From JBGCEZ01 sp045106735 (lineage in GTDB: Bacteria > Planctomycetota > Phycisphaerae > Phycisphaerales > SM1A02): DNA of 43,887 nucleotides. The notes beneath the pieces were generated by a model. The model was not told the DNA's origin. It searched no databases and was given only the letters and a program-made list of their open reading frames with translations. The position numbers and the translations under genes are program-made. Below are positions 16,819 through 24,694 of the stretch, piece after piece; the stretch's first letter is position 1, and the number at the start of each line of letters is the position of its first letter. The DNA is taken from the NCBI GenBank assembly GCA_045106735.1, contig JBGCEZ010000028.1:1-43887 (forward strand), read 5' to 3'.

Positions 16819-17444
16819 CGAGTGGCCTCCGATCCGGTGGCTGGCGTGCCCGCGGCCTCGGCCACGGCGGCGTCGGCCGCTTCAATGATCTCGCGGAGCT
16901 TGAGCATGCCGCGGCGAATCAGCGTCTTGACGGTGCCGAGCGGCATGTCGAGCCGTTGGGCGAGTTCGGCGTGCGAGATGTCGGCCCGAAGGCTGAGTTC
17001 GATGACCTCGCGCTGGCGGGCGGGGAGTTCCTGCATGGCCGCCCGAACCCGCGACACATCGTCGGAGTCAGTCGCTGGCTGGCTGGGATCGCTCGGGGCC
17101 TGTCCGGCAATTGCGCGGACGCCCGGCTGTTGGTCGTCACTGATGGCCCGCTCGCGGGCTCGCTCGGAGAGTTCGCGCTGGTGCCGCATGCGCCGGCCGC
17201 GGTCGATGAGGCGGCGGCGGGTGATCATCGCGACGAACGTCGTTTCCTCGCCGAAGTCGGCGGTGAATCGATGGGCGTTCTCCCACAACGAAACGAAGAC
17301 GTCTTGGACGGCATCATCGATCTCGTGGCGAGACGGCAGCAGCCGCCAGGCGAGACGCCAGACGAGGCCGGAGTAACGGTCGATGCAGATCTGCATCGCT
17401 TCCGCGTCGCCGGCCGCTACCTGGGTGAGTATGGGAGCTTCCAC
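16815..17444 (-). CDS. ECF-type RNA polymerase sigma factor
   Basis: An alternative sigma factor of about 209 residues. Region 2 reads CIDRYSGLVWRLAWRLL followed by EIDDAVQDVFVSLWENAHRF; region 4 has LPARQREVIELSLRADIS and the DNA-reading helix ELAQRLDMPLGTVKTLIRRG. The GTG at 17444 was chosen: it gives the usual start of family homology (EAPILTQVAAGDAEAM) and has ggagg and cagga upstream. The open frame continues to 18083, but that extension is Arg/Pro-rich, has no domain and overlaps the neighbouring gene. It is translationally coupled to the anti-sigma gene. The regulon is unknown; RskA-linked ECFs usually respond to envelope or redox stress. Confidence 0.93.
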   Translation of the reverse strand: MEAPILTQVAAGDAEAMQICIDRYSGLVWRLAWRLLPSRHEIDDAVQDVFVSLWENAHRFTADFGEETTFVAMITRRRLIDRGRRMRHQRELSERARERAISDDQQPGVRAIAGQAPSDPSQPATDSDDVSRVRAAMQELPARQREVIELSLRADISHAELAQRLDMPLGTVKTLIRRGMLKLREIIEAADAAVAEAAGTPATGSEATR

Positions 17445-17961
17445 GTTCCTGACCGCCTCCGTTGCCGAGAACTTGGGCCGCGCCGGGCCGATCCCCGAAT
17501 CGTCGAGTGGCCAGCGGCCATCGCATCGAGTCGAGGTCAGAGGACTCGGCCGCACCGAGTCACTCCGTCGGACCCGGCCGACGAAGAATGTCGCCAGACC
17601 GTTTCCAGGGCGGGTCAGAACGCTCATCGTTCCACCGCCATGCGAACAGGATACGCACGGAATCCGTCCGTGCCCTCCGGCGAGGGAAGCCAATCGGACT
17701 TGTCCGGAGCCGGCGAGGCCATGGTCGACGGAGCCGACCGCCTGGCGGGGGCCACGTCCGAAAAGAGCGCGGCCTGGTGGGCGACTCGGAGAAGTTGGAC
17801 GGCGGGTTCGACCATCAGGATCCGCAATCGCAGACCATCGCGTCTTGGATTCACTCCGGTCCGGGTGACGATTGGATTTGGGGCGGCGCGGGGCAGGCAG
17901 GGGGCGATCGGGCAGCGATCGGCAGCGACGGGGGGCGGCAAAGGGGCGGCGCCCGAGCCCG
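17445..17961. other. Gap upstream of the sigma factor gene
   Basis: About 517 bases between the YcaQ-like stop and the sigma start, both on the minus strand. Open frames on both strands are Arg/Pro/Ser-rich without domains. It should contain the sigma operon promoter, but no confident -35/-10 pair was picked. Nothing else was seen. Confidence 0.4.
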
Positions 17962-19200
17962 TCATCCGAGCGAGCCGTCCCATCCGGCCGCGCCGCACTG
18001 GCCGGCGTACCGCTCGACCGCGTCGGCCAGGCGGGCCTGGCGAGCCTTGGTGGGGCGGACGCCTGGCTCCCACCAGCAGCCAAGGATCTTCAGGCGGCTG
18101 GCCTCGCGGTCAAGCTTGGCGTTGACCCGGGCCGCGAATTGCTCGCCGTCCAGGACCGGCAGGACGTAGTAGCCGAAGCGTCGCTTGGGCTGCGGCACAA
18201 ACGCTTCGAAGCGATAGTCGAAGCCGAACAGCCGGGCCGCCCGCTTGCGATCGCGAATGAGGGGGTCAAAGGGCGACAGCAGGCGGGCGCGATCCGGAGC
18301 GGGCGGTGCGGCGGCGAGACGATCGGGCCAATCGTGCGTGGCCCACGCCTGAACTGGCCGCGGCGCGGCGGTTCCGAAGCCCGCGTCGGCGATCGTGGTG
18401 GGGGCCACGGTGACCGGAACCAATTCGCCGCGCCGTTCGGCCGCTTTCGCCCAGGCACGGGCGGTGTGGACGTCGACCGCCTCGAGGAAGCCCGCGATCT
18501 CTGACGCCGTGGCCACGCCCAATCGCTCCATCGCCGCCCGGCATGCCCACTCGGTGTGCGCTCGCGGGCTGGGCATCCGCGTTCCCTGCAGTTCGGGGTA
18601 CGCCCGCGTGGCCAGGTCGTACACCTTCGTGAATTCGCGCCGCGCGCTGATCGACAGAATGCCGGCCCGCCACGCGTATTCGACCGCGCACTTCTCCGGC
18701 GTCCACCGCCACCACCCGCCGGTGGATGCCCGTCCGGATTCCGCGATCTCTCCGGCGGTCGAAGGACCTCGCCGGCGGATCCGATCAACGACGCGGCGGA
18801 CCGTCCGCGGCGCATCGGGACCAATGCGTTTGGCCCACCAAGCGTTCGGGGCGGTGCCGCGCTCTCGGGCGGCGGCGAATCGGCGTCGCCAGAACGGCCA
18901 CCACGCGACCGGGATCACCGATGCGTCGTGGGTCCAGTGCTCAAAGAGCGAACGATCGTGTTCCACCAGGCGGGTCATCGTGGCCGGTCGGTAGCGATCC
19001 AGGCGCGTCATCAGAATGTGGTGATGGGCCCGGGCGACGGTGGTGATCGCGTCAACCTGGACGAACCCGAGGTCATCGATCACCCGCGAGACGGACCGAG
19101 GCCCAGCCGGGCGATCCGGAGACTTCAGGAGTCCCGCGCCATCAAGGAGCAGCCGGGCCGCGTCGGCGGCGACCACGACGTCAGTCGCCCCGCGACTCAT
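17962..19200 (-). CDS. YcaQ/AlkX-like winged-helix DNA glycosylase (HTH_42)
   Basis: Members of this family excise alkylated bases and unhook interstrand DNA crosslinks; relatives in antibiotic clusters protect the producer. The 412-residue length fits. The catalytic QxD motif is Q48-V-D50 in GFVQVDAITTVARAHHHIL. Other family features are LFEHWTHDASVIP, the C-terminal LLSPFDPLIRDRKRAARLF and FGYYVLPVL, and the winged-helix repeats between them. The ATG at 19200 overlaps the stop of the ABC exporter gene (ATGA), so the two are co-transcribed and probably coupled. A role in resistance to a DNA-damaging compound is an inference from that pairing. Confidence 0.88.
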   Translation of the reverse strand: MSRGATDVVVAADAARLLLDGAGLLKSPDRPAGPRSVSRVIDDLGFVQVDAITTVARAHHHILMTRLDRYRPATMTRLVEHDRSLFEHWTHDASVIPVAWWPFWRRRFAAARERGTAPNAWWAKRIGPDAPRTVRRVVDRIRRRGPSTAGEIAESGRASTGGWWRWTPEKCAVEYAWRAGILSISARREFTKVYDLATRAYPELQGTRMPSPRAHTEWACRAAMERLGVATASEIAGFLEAVDVHTARAWAKAAERRGELVPVTVAPTTIADAGFGTAAPRPVQAWATHDWPDRLAAAPPAPDRARLLSPFDPLIRDRKRAARLFGFDYRFEAFVPQPKRRFGYYVLPVLDGEQFAARVNAKLDREASRLKILGCWWEPGVRPTKARQARLADAVERYAGQCGAAGWDGSLG

Positions 19201-21032
19201 GGTTCGGCGGTCACGAGCTGCGTGCGGCTGAGCCGGGCGTACAAATCGCTCGACTCGAGCAGTTCGGCGTGCGTGCCCTGGGCCTCGATGCGCCCGGCGT
19301 TCATCACCACGATGCGGTCGGCGTCGAGCACGGTGGCCAGGCGGTGGGCGATCAGCAGCACGGTGCGGTTGCGGCAGAACTCGTTGATCGCCTCGGTGAT
19401 CATCGCTTCGCTTTCGGCGTCGATCTGACTCGTGGCCTCGTCCAGGATGAGGATCGACGGATCGCGCAGAATCGCCCGGGCAATGCAGAGTCGCTGGCGC
19501 TGGCCGCCGCTGAGGCTCGCGCCTTGCTCGGCGATGTCGGCCTCGTACCCGCCCGGGAGTGGGTCGATGAACGAGTCGGCCCGCGCGGTGCGGGCCGCGG
19601 CCACGACCTCGGCGTCGGTTGCATCGGGCCGGCCAAGGCGAATGTTCTCGGCCACCGTCCCGCGGAGCAGCACGCTGTCCTGGGTGACGACGGCGATCTG
19701 CTCGCGCAAGCTGGACATGGTGACGCCGGCAATGTCGTGGCCGTCAATGCGAATCGCGCCCGATGCCGGCAAGATGAGCCGCGGCAGCAGGCTGAGCAGC
19801 GTGGACTTGCCGCAGCCATTGGGCCCGACGATGGCCACGCGTTCGCCGTGGCGCAATCGCAGGTTGATCCCGTCGACCGCCGGGCCGGCGGCCCCGGGAT
19901 AGGCGTACACCACGTCGTCAAAGTGAATCTCTTGGGTGTGGCGGGGAAGGGCGATGGCGTCCGGCGCGTCCTCTTCGACCGGTTCGTCCAGGATCTCGAG
20001 CAGCCGGCTGGCCGTGGCGTCGGCGCCTTGCAGGTCGTTGATGAGCTGCGAGAGGATCTTCAGCTTGCTGCCGGCCAGGCCGAGGGCAAACAGGGCGAAC
20101 AGCACGCGGTCCATCGAAACGGTGCCGCCGATGATCGCCCGCGAGGCAAACACCATCAGGCCGCCCACGATCAGCACCGCCAGCAGTTCCGTGAACGGGC
20201 TGGCGAACGCCCGCGTGAGCTGGGCCCGCAGCGTCTCGCGGACCACGCGCCGGTTGGCGTCCACGAACCGGCCCATCACAAAGGGTTCGGCGCGGTTGGA
20301 CTTGATCACCCGCAGGCCCTGGACCGTTTCGGTCGCGACGCGCAGCAACTCTTCTTGCCCTTGCAGGGCCCCGCGCGTCCCGCGGCGAATGCGCTTGCCG
20401 ACCTTGCGAAGGAAGACGGCCATCACCGGCACCACGAGCAGGGCGGCGAGGGTGATCGAGCGTCCCATGATGATCGCGACGACGAACATCACCAGGGCGA
20501 TGCTCGTTTCGCCGACGGCCCGGCTCATCACGGCGACCAAGGCTTGCTGCAGTTCGGACGTGTCGCGGATGATCCGCGAGACGAACTCCGACGCGCCGCG
20601 GCCCGAATTGCGCACGACCGGCATGTTCACGCTGGCCCGGAAGAGCTCTTCGCGGGCGTTGGCGATGGACCGGGCGGCGACGGTGATCGACAGGTATTGG
20701 TGCAGGAAGTTCGCGGCCGCGCCGATCATGGTCAGCAAGGCGACGACGCTGATCACGGCCAGCACGCCCTCGAAGCGGTCGGCCGGAAGGCGTTCCACGA
20801 GTCCGGCGGGAATCGTGATCGTCTGGCCGAGGATGACGGCGGGGTCGGTGTTGAAGTCGGCCGCCATTTCCGGCAGCGTCTTTCCGTCCGGGCGCATCAA
20901 CCGGAACATCGGCACGAGCATGCCGACGCCGGCGCCCATGTTCACCGCCGAGATGATCGCGGCCAAGACCGCGAACACCAACACTCCGCGGTCCCGCACC
21001 ACGCGGCGGGCGAAGACGATGAATTCCCGCAT
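19197..21032 (-). CDS. MsbA-like ABC exporter, fused membrane and ATPase domains
   Basis: A 611-residue half-transporter that would work as a dimer exporting lipid, drug or peptide. The membrane domain covers about residues 1-330 with six expected helices. The ATPase has Walker A GPNGCGKST (403-411), Q-loop VVTQDSVLL, signature LSGGQRQRLCIARAIL, Walker B ILILDEATSQID and switch His in LIAHRLATVLD. An insertion after the first helix (LMRPDGKTLPEMAADFNTDP) gives a long first outer loop. The ATG start at 21032 has no strong ribosome binding site. It is the first gene of a two-gene unit with the YcaQ-like glycosylase. Substrate cannot be told from sequence. Confidence 0.92.
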   Translation of the reverse strand: MREFIVFARRVVRDRGVLVFAVLAAIISAVNMGAGVGMLVPMFRLMRPDGKTLPEMAADFNTDPAVILGQTITIPAGLVERLPADRFEGVLAVISVVALLTMIGAAANFLHQYLSITVAARSIANAREELFRASVNMPVVRNSGRGASEFVSRIIRDTSELQQALVAVMSRAVGETSIALVMFVVAIIMGRSITLAALLVVPVMAVFLRKVGKRIRRGTRGALQGQEELLRVATETVQGLRVIKSNRAEPFVMGRFVDANRRVVRETLRAQLTRAFASPFTELLAVLIVGGLMVFASRAIIGGTVSMDRVLFALFALGLAGSKLKILSQLINDLQGADATASRLLEILDEPVEEDAPDAIALPRHTQEIHFDDVVYAYPGAAGPAVDGINLRLRHGERVAIVGPNGCGKSTLLSLLPRLILPASGAIRIDGHDIAGVTMSSLREQIAVVTQDSVLLRGTVAENIRLGRPDATDAEVVAAARTARADSFIDPLPGGYEADIAEQGASLSGGQRQRLCIARAILRDPSILILDEATSQIDAESEAMITEAINEFCRNRTVLLIAHRLATVLDADRIVVMNAGRIEAQGTHAELLESSDLYARLSRTQLVTAEP

Positions 21033-21158
21033 GGATGATCCAAGGTGCTTCCGCGACCGTGAACCGGATGCGGGGAGGCAGGCGCGAAACGAACGCGGGT
21101 CGATCCGGCGACGACCGGCTTCCGCGGGGGGCGAGTATACGGTGGACCGGGGCTCGCC

Positions 21159-23117
21159 TCAGTCCCGGCGAACCACCACATGCCGGCCCGGCCGGACATT
21201 GGCGGTCGACTGCTCGAAACCGTCGGGCCAGCGCACCGAAACGGTGGCTCCGTCGCCGGCATCACCGTCCGGGGCATCCGGACGGCGGTCGCCAACCGCG
21301 GCGGTCTCGCGAGGCAGGGCGACGTGGACCTCGGCGGCGCTGGAGGACTGGAATCCGCCGCCGCTCAGCATCCACCGAGTCGCGGTGCGTCCGCCGTGGA
21401 CCACCTGGATGCGGGCCCCGATGCCCCGGTGGTTCCCGGTGCCGGCTCGCTGGTCGTCGAGGGTGATGATCAGGCTGTTCGCCGGCGTTGCCACCGTTGC
21501 CGCCGAGGCCGCCGAGGCCGAACCGTCGGCTGAACCCGCCGTGGCCGGCGCTGCAGCCAGCGACTCGAGCACGCGAACCGGGCGGTTCAGTTCGCCGACC
21601 ACCACGTCCACGTCCCCATCGCCGTCCAGGTCGCCGAAGGCCGCGGCCCGATCGCGGCGCGGGGTCGCGAGCCAGTCCGGTCCGGTGACCCGCGCGAAAC
21701 GCAGCCGGTCGGCCTGGCGCGTGAACAGCAGGGGCGGCTGCTCCCACGCGCTGTCCATCGCCTCCGGCGTGGCCTGCGGGTACACGTGGCCATTGAACAT
21801 GAGCAGGTCTTCGTGGCCGTCGTGGTCCCAGTCGGCGAACCACGCGGCCCAGCCCAGGAACGGCCGGCTGACGATGCCGAGGCCGGCCCGGCGGGTCGCG
21901 TCGGCGAAATATCCGGTGTCGCCCGAGACGTGCAGCGTGTTCGTGTCGCTGGAAAAGTTCGTTGTGAACAGGTCCGGCCAGCCATCCTCGTTCACGTCGC
22001 CGACCGCCATGCCCATCGTCGCTTGCTCGGAACCGTCGCCGTTGGACGCGAGTCCGGACTCGAAGCCGACGTCCCGCCAGCGGCCATCGGCCTGCCGTTG
22101 CCACACGAAATTCGCCTGCGAATCGTTGCCGACGATGATCTCCGGCCACGGTCGATCGTCCGCGCCCTCCGGCCCGGGCAGCGCGTCCACGATCACCAGG
22201 TTGAGTCCGTACGCGGCACTCGGTGGGCGCATGCCCCACGCATCGGTCCGATCGATGAATCGGCCGCGACCGTCGTTCTCGTACACCGAATCGTGCGTCG
22301 CCACGAGACCGTGCGGCCCGCCCATCACTTCAATGCCCTTGAACGCGGCCCGCGGCGGGGGGGCCGCCGGATCGAACTCCAGGTAGCGAACGGTGTACAG
22401 GTCCAAATCGTCGTCACCGTCCAAGTCGGCGAACGCCGCGCTGGTGATCCAGCCGCCATCGATCCCGGCATCGTCCGATGCGTCGACAAACGTGGCCGGG
22501 CCGCCGGGTTCGGTGCGATTGAGCAGCAGCGTGCCGCCGCGCAGCCGTCCAACGAACAGGTCGTCCCGGCGATCGCCGTCGACGTCGCCGACCGCGACCC
22601 CGGTGGACCAACCTCGAAGGTCGATGCCCGCTTCCGCCGTGACATCGGTGAACCTCAGGTCGCCATCGTTGCGGAACAGCCGAGACGGCGGACCATCGTC
22701 GGGCCGTTCCAGACTCGCGCCGACGGCGACAAAGACATCCAGGTCGCCGTCGCCATCGTGGTCGATCAGGCCGATGCCGCCGCCATTGACTTCCAGAATC
22801 TCGCGGGTGCGGTCGGCGCCGGCGGTCATGCGAATCTGCAGGCCGGTTTCGTTCCCGGTGCGTTCGGCGAACCAGCCGAGTGCGGCGGGGGCCGGAGAAG
22901 CACCGGGCGCGGCGGGGGCGGACGCATCCGCCGCGCCGCTGGGCTCGGGGGAGTGAGCCGCGCTGGCCCGGGCGACGCCGCCTGGCGCGGCTGGATCCGG
23001 TGCCGCCGCGTCTTCGGCCGGGCCGTTCGTGGGACCGCACCCGCCGGTGAGCAGTCCTCCAGAGAGCAGCACCAGCGAGACGGCGCAACACGCGAACGCC
23101 GGGCGTGCACTGGTCAT
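21159..23117 (-). CDS. FG-GAP/VCBS and ASPIC/UnbV lipoprotein (CRTAC1-like)
   Basis: A 652-residue exported protein. The N-terminus is a lipoprotein signal with lipobox LTGGC, followed by an Ala/Pro-rich tether. The body holds FG-GAP blades with calcium loops: DHDGDGDLDVFVA, DVDGDRRDDLFVG, DLDGDDDLDLYTV, DVNEDGWPDLFTT, DWDHDGHEDLLMF and DLDGDGDVDVVVG. The C-terminus is an ASPIC/UnbV domain (GIGARIQVVHGG to VSVRWPDGFEQS). Such proteins look like integrin-type propellers; their function in bacteria is unsettled. ATG at 23117 was chosen because the lipoprotein signal begins there and it overlaps the stop of the TPR gene (ATGA). The pair is translated together, and the two products probably act at the same membrane surface. 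Confidence 0.88.
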   Translation of the reverse strand: MTSARPAFACCAVSLVLLSGGLLTGGCGPTNGPAEDAAAPDPAAPGGVARASAAHSPEPSGAADASAPAAPGASPAPAALGWFAERTGNETGLQIRMTAGADRTREILEVNGGGIGLIDHDGDGDLDVFVAVGASLERPDDGPPSRLFRNDGDLRFTDVTAEAGIDLRGWSTGVAVGDVDGDRRDDLFVGRLRGGTLLLNRTEPGGPATFVDASDDAGIDGGWITSAAFADLDGDDDLDLYTVRYLEFDPAAPPPRAAFKGIEVMGGPHGLVATHDSVYENDGRGRFIDRTDAWGMRPPSAAYGLNLVIVDALPGPEGADDRPWPEIIVGNDSQANFVWQRQADGRWRDVGFESGLASNGDGSEQATMGMAVGDVNEDGWPDLFTTNFSSDTNTLHVSGDTGYFADATRRAGLGIVSRPFLGWAAWFADWDHDGHEDLLMFNGHVYPQATPEAMDSAWEQPPLLFTRQADRLRFARVTGPDWLATPRRDRAAAFGDLDGDGDVDVVVGELNRPVRVLESLAAAPATAGSADGSASAASAATVATPANSLIITLDDQRAGTGNHRGIGARIQVVHGGRTATRWMLSGGGFQSSSAAEVHVALPRETAAVGDRRPDAPDGDAGDGATVSVRWPDGFEQSTANVRPGRHVVVRRD

Positions 23118-24205
23118 TCGGAGTTTCCGGCCGGCGTTCCGCTCGCGTTGATCCGGGCCAAGGCCGCCTGCTGCTGCGTTTCCGCTGCGGTCGCCGCCTC
23201 TGCATCTCCGCGCCGGCGCTCCACCCGGGCCAGGCGGGCCCACGCTTCGTGGTGGTCGGGCCACAGCGTGACCGCGTCGGTCAACGCGCCGCAGGCTTCG
23301 TCGAGTCGGTCGAGTTCGGCCAGGGCATCGCCCATCCGGGCGTGGGCTTTGGCCCGTGAGCGCCGGGCCGCGTCGGTGGTCGGGGCGGCGGGCTGCAGGG
23401 CGAGCGAGCGCGTGAATCGGTCGACGGCCGCTTCAGGATCGCCCAATTCCAGGTCGATGAGACCGAGGCCAAAGTGCGAATCCGCCGCGTCCGGTTGCCA
23501 CGCGAGGTGGCGGCGAAACAGGTCGCGCGATCGCTCGAGTTGCCCAAGGTAGAACGAGCCCCAGCCGGCGAAGTAGTAGCTCGGGGCGTACGCCGGCCAT
23601 TCGCCGATCGCCCGCGCGAACCACGGGGCCGCTTCGGTGTAGAGCTTCTCGCGGTGATACGTCATGCCGAAGAGGAACGCGGCGTGCCCGATGTCGGTCC
23701 GCGGCAGGGTGCCGGCGTCCGCGGCATCGATCATCCGGCGCAGTCGTACCCGGGCCGGGCCGGATCGCCGTTCCTCGATCATGCGAAAGATCGCCGTCAG
23801 GTCCGGGGCCAGTGATGGTGGGCTGGCGGGCGCGATCTCGGCAACGGGCGGAAGATCGGCCAAGACGAACGCCAGCGGGTCCTCGGCCGTCGCCAAGGCC
23901 GATCGCCGGTCGTCCGGCATCGGGGCTGGGGGGGGCGGGGCGGGCGCCGGGGGGGTGGCCGCGTCCTCTTGACCGGACGCGGAATCGCCGGCGGCTCCCG
24001 AGCCGCTCGGGGACCCGCTGGCCGAATCTGCGGATGCTTCGCCGCCGGCCTCGGATTTCTCCGATCCGGCCGGGCCAGGAAGCAGGATCAGGGCGACGAT
24101 GCCGCCGGCGATGAGCAACCCCAAGAGGGCCAGGACGACGCGGTGGCCGGCGCCGCGGCGAACACGGTTCTCGGAACGACGGGCCAGGGGCCGGAAATCG
24201 GGCAT
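23114..24205 (-). CDS. Membrane-anchored TPR protein
   Basis: A 363-residue protein with one N-terminal membrane segment (VVLALLGLLIAGGIVALILL), a Ser/Gly/Pro/Ala-rich linker, and a C-terminal TPR region. Recognisable TPR stretches are YTEAAPWFARAIGEWPAYAP, RDLFRRHLAWQPDAADSHFG and EAAVDRFTRSLALQP, then DEACGALTDAVTLWPDHHEA. TPRs bind partner proteins. ATG at 24205 was chosen: it has gagg about 6 bases upstream, and the longer frame adds only a non-conserved extension. It directly precedes and overlaps the FG-GAP/UnbV lipoprotein, and the same TPR plus UnbV pairing recurs twice more in this window in other forms. Confidence 0.83.
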   Translation of the reverse strand: MPDFRPLARRSENRVRRGAGHRVVLALLGLLIAGGIVALILLPGPAGSEKSEAGGEASADSASGSPSGSGAAGDSASGQEDAATPPAPAPPPPAPMPDDRRSALATAEDPLAFVLADLPPVAEIAPASPPSLAPDLTAIFRMIEERRSGPARVRLRRMIDAADAGTLPRTDIGHAAFLFGMTYHREKLYTEAAPWFARAIGEWPAYAPSYYFAGWGSFYLGQLERSRDLFRRHLAWQPDAADSHFGLGLIDLELGDPEAAVDRFTRSLALQPAAPTTDAARRSRAKAHARMGDALAELDRLDEACGALTDAVTLWPDHHEAWARLARVERRRGDAEAATAAETQQQAALARINASGTPAGNSE

Positions 24206-24694
24206 TGGTCGCCTCGTGGGGCTCGTAAACGGGAAAACGTCCAGCACGTGGAGTCTATCCCCGGCAGCTCGGGATCCGGCATCGTCCGGGCTGGCGGACA
24301 AGATTGAAGCCGGCAATCTGGATATTTATGCGACGTCGTTTGGGGCACTCACCGGTAGTCTGGGGAGGACGAGGCAGCAGGACGCTTTCCTCTATTGGTT
24401 CCGAGCACCCCCAGGCAGTTCCCCCCAAATCTGTTTCGTCGGCCAGCCATTGACCGCAATCATGGGCTGGCTTCGTTGGCGAGACGCTGAGTTGGTGGCG
24501 AGAATCGCCCAGCGCTCGGGACCACGGTCGACCCTCCCCCACTGAGGTCGATGTGCAGCGTCCCAGCGACACGTTGAACCGGCCGGTCCGGGGATTCGTC
24601 GTCGACGGCAAGGATGCCGCCTCGTTGCGCCTGGAATCGGGCCCGTCGCCCGCATTCCGCCATCCCGCCCCGTGCCCCCGCGAGATCTGTCCCC
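24206..24694. other. Divergent intergenic region
   Basis: About 490 bases between the TPR gene and the di-haem DHOR gene, transcribed away from each other. It includes a relatively AT-rich pocket near 24300-24345 (ggatatttatgcg), the likeliest promoter area. No gene is supported; open frames are shadows. Confidence 0.45.

Noticed and set aside
16815..18083. Sigma factor with a 210-residue N-terminal extension
   Set aside because: The extension is Arg/Pro-rich, has no domain and overlaps the neighbouring coding gene. The GTG at 17444 gives a normal ECF length with a ribosome binding site.
19269..22386. Long plus-strand frames opposite the ABC exporter and UnbV genes
   Set aside because: They are His/Gly/Asp- or Ser/Arg-rich antisense shadows. 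The minus strand carries complete Walker, signature and FG-GAP motifs.
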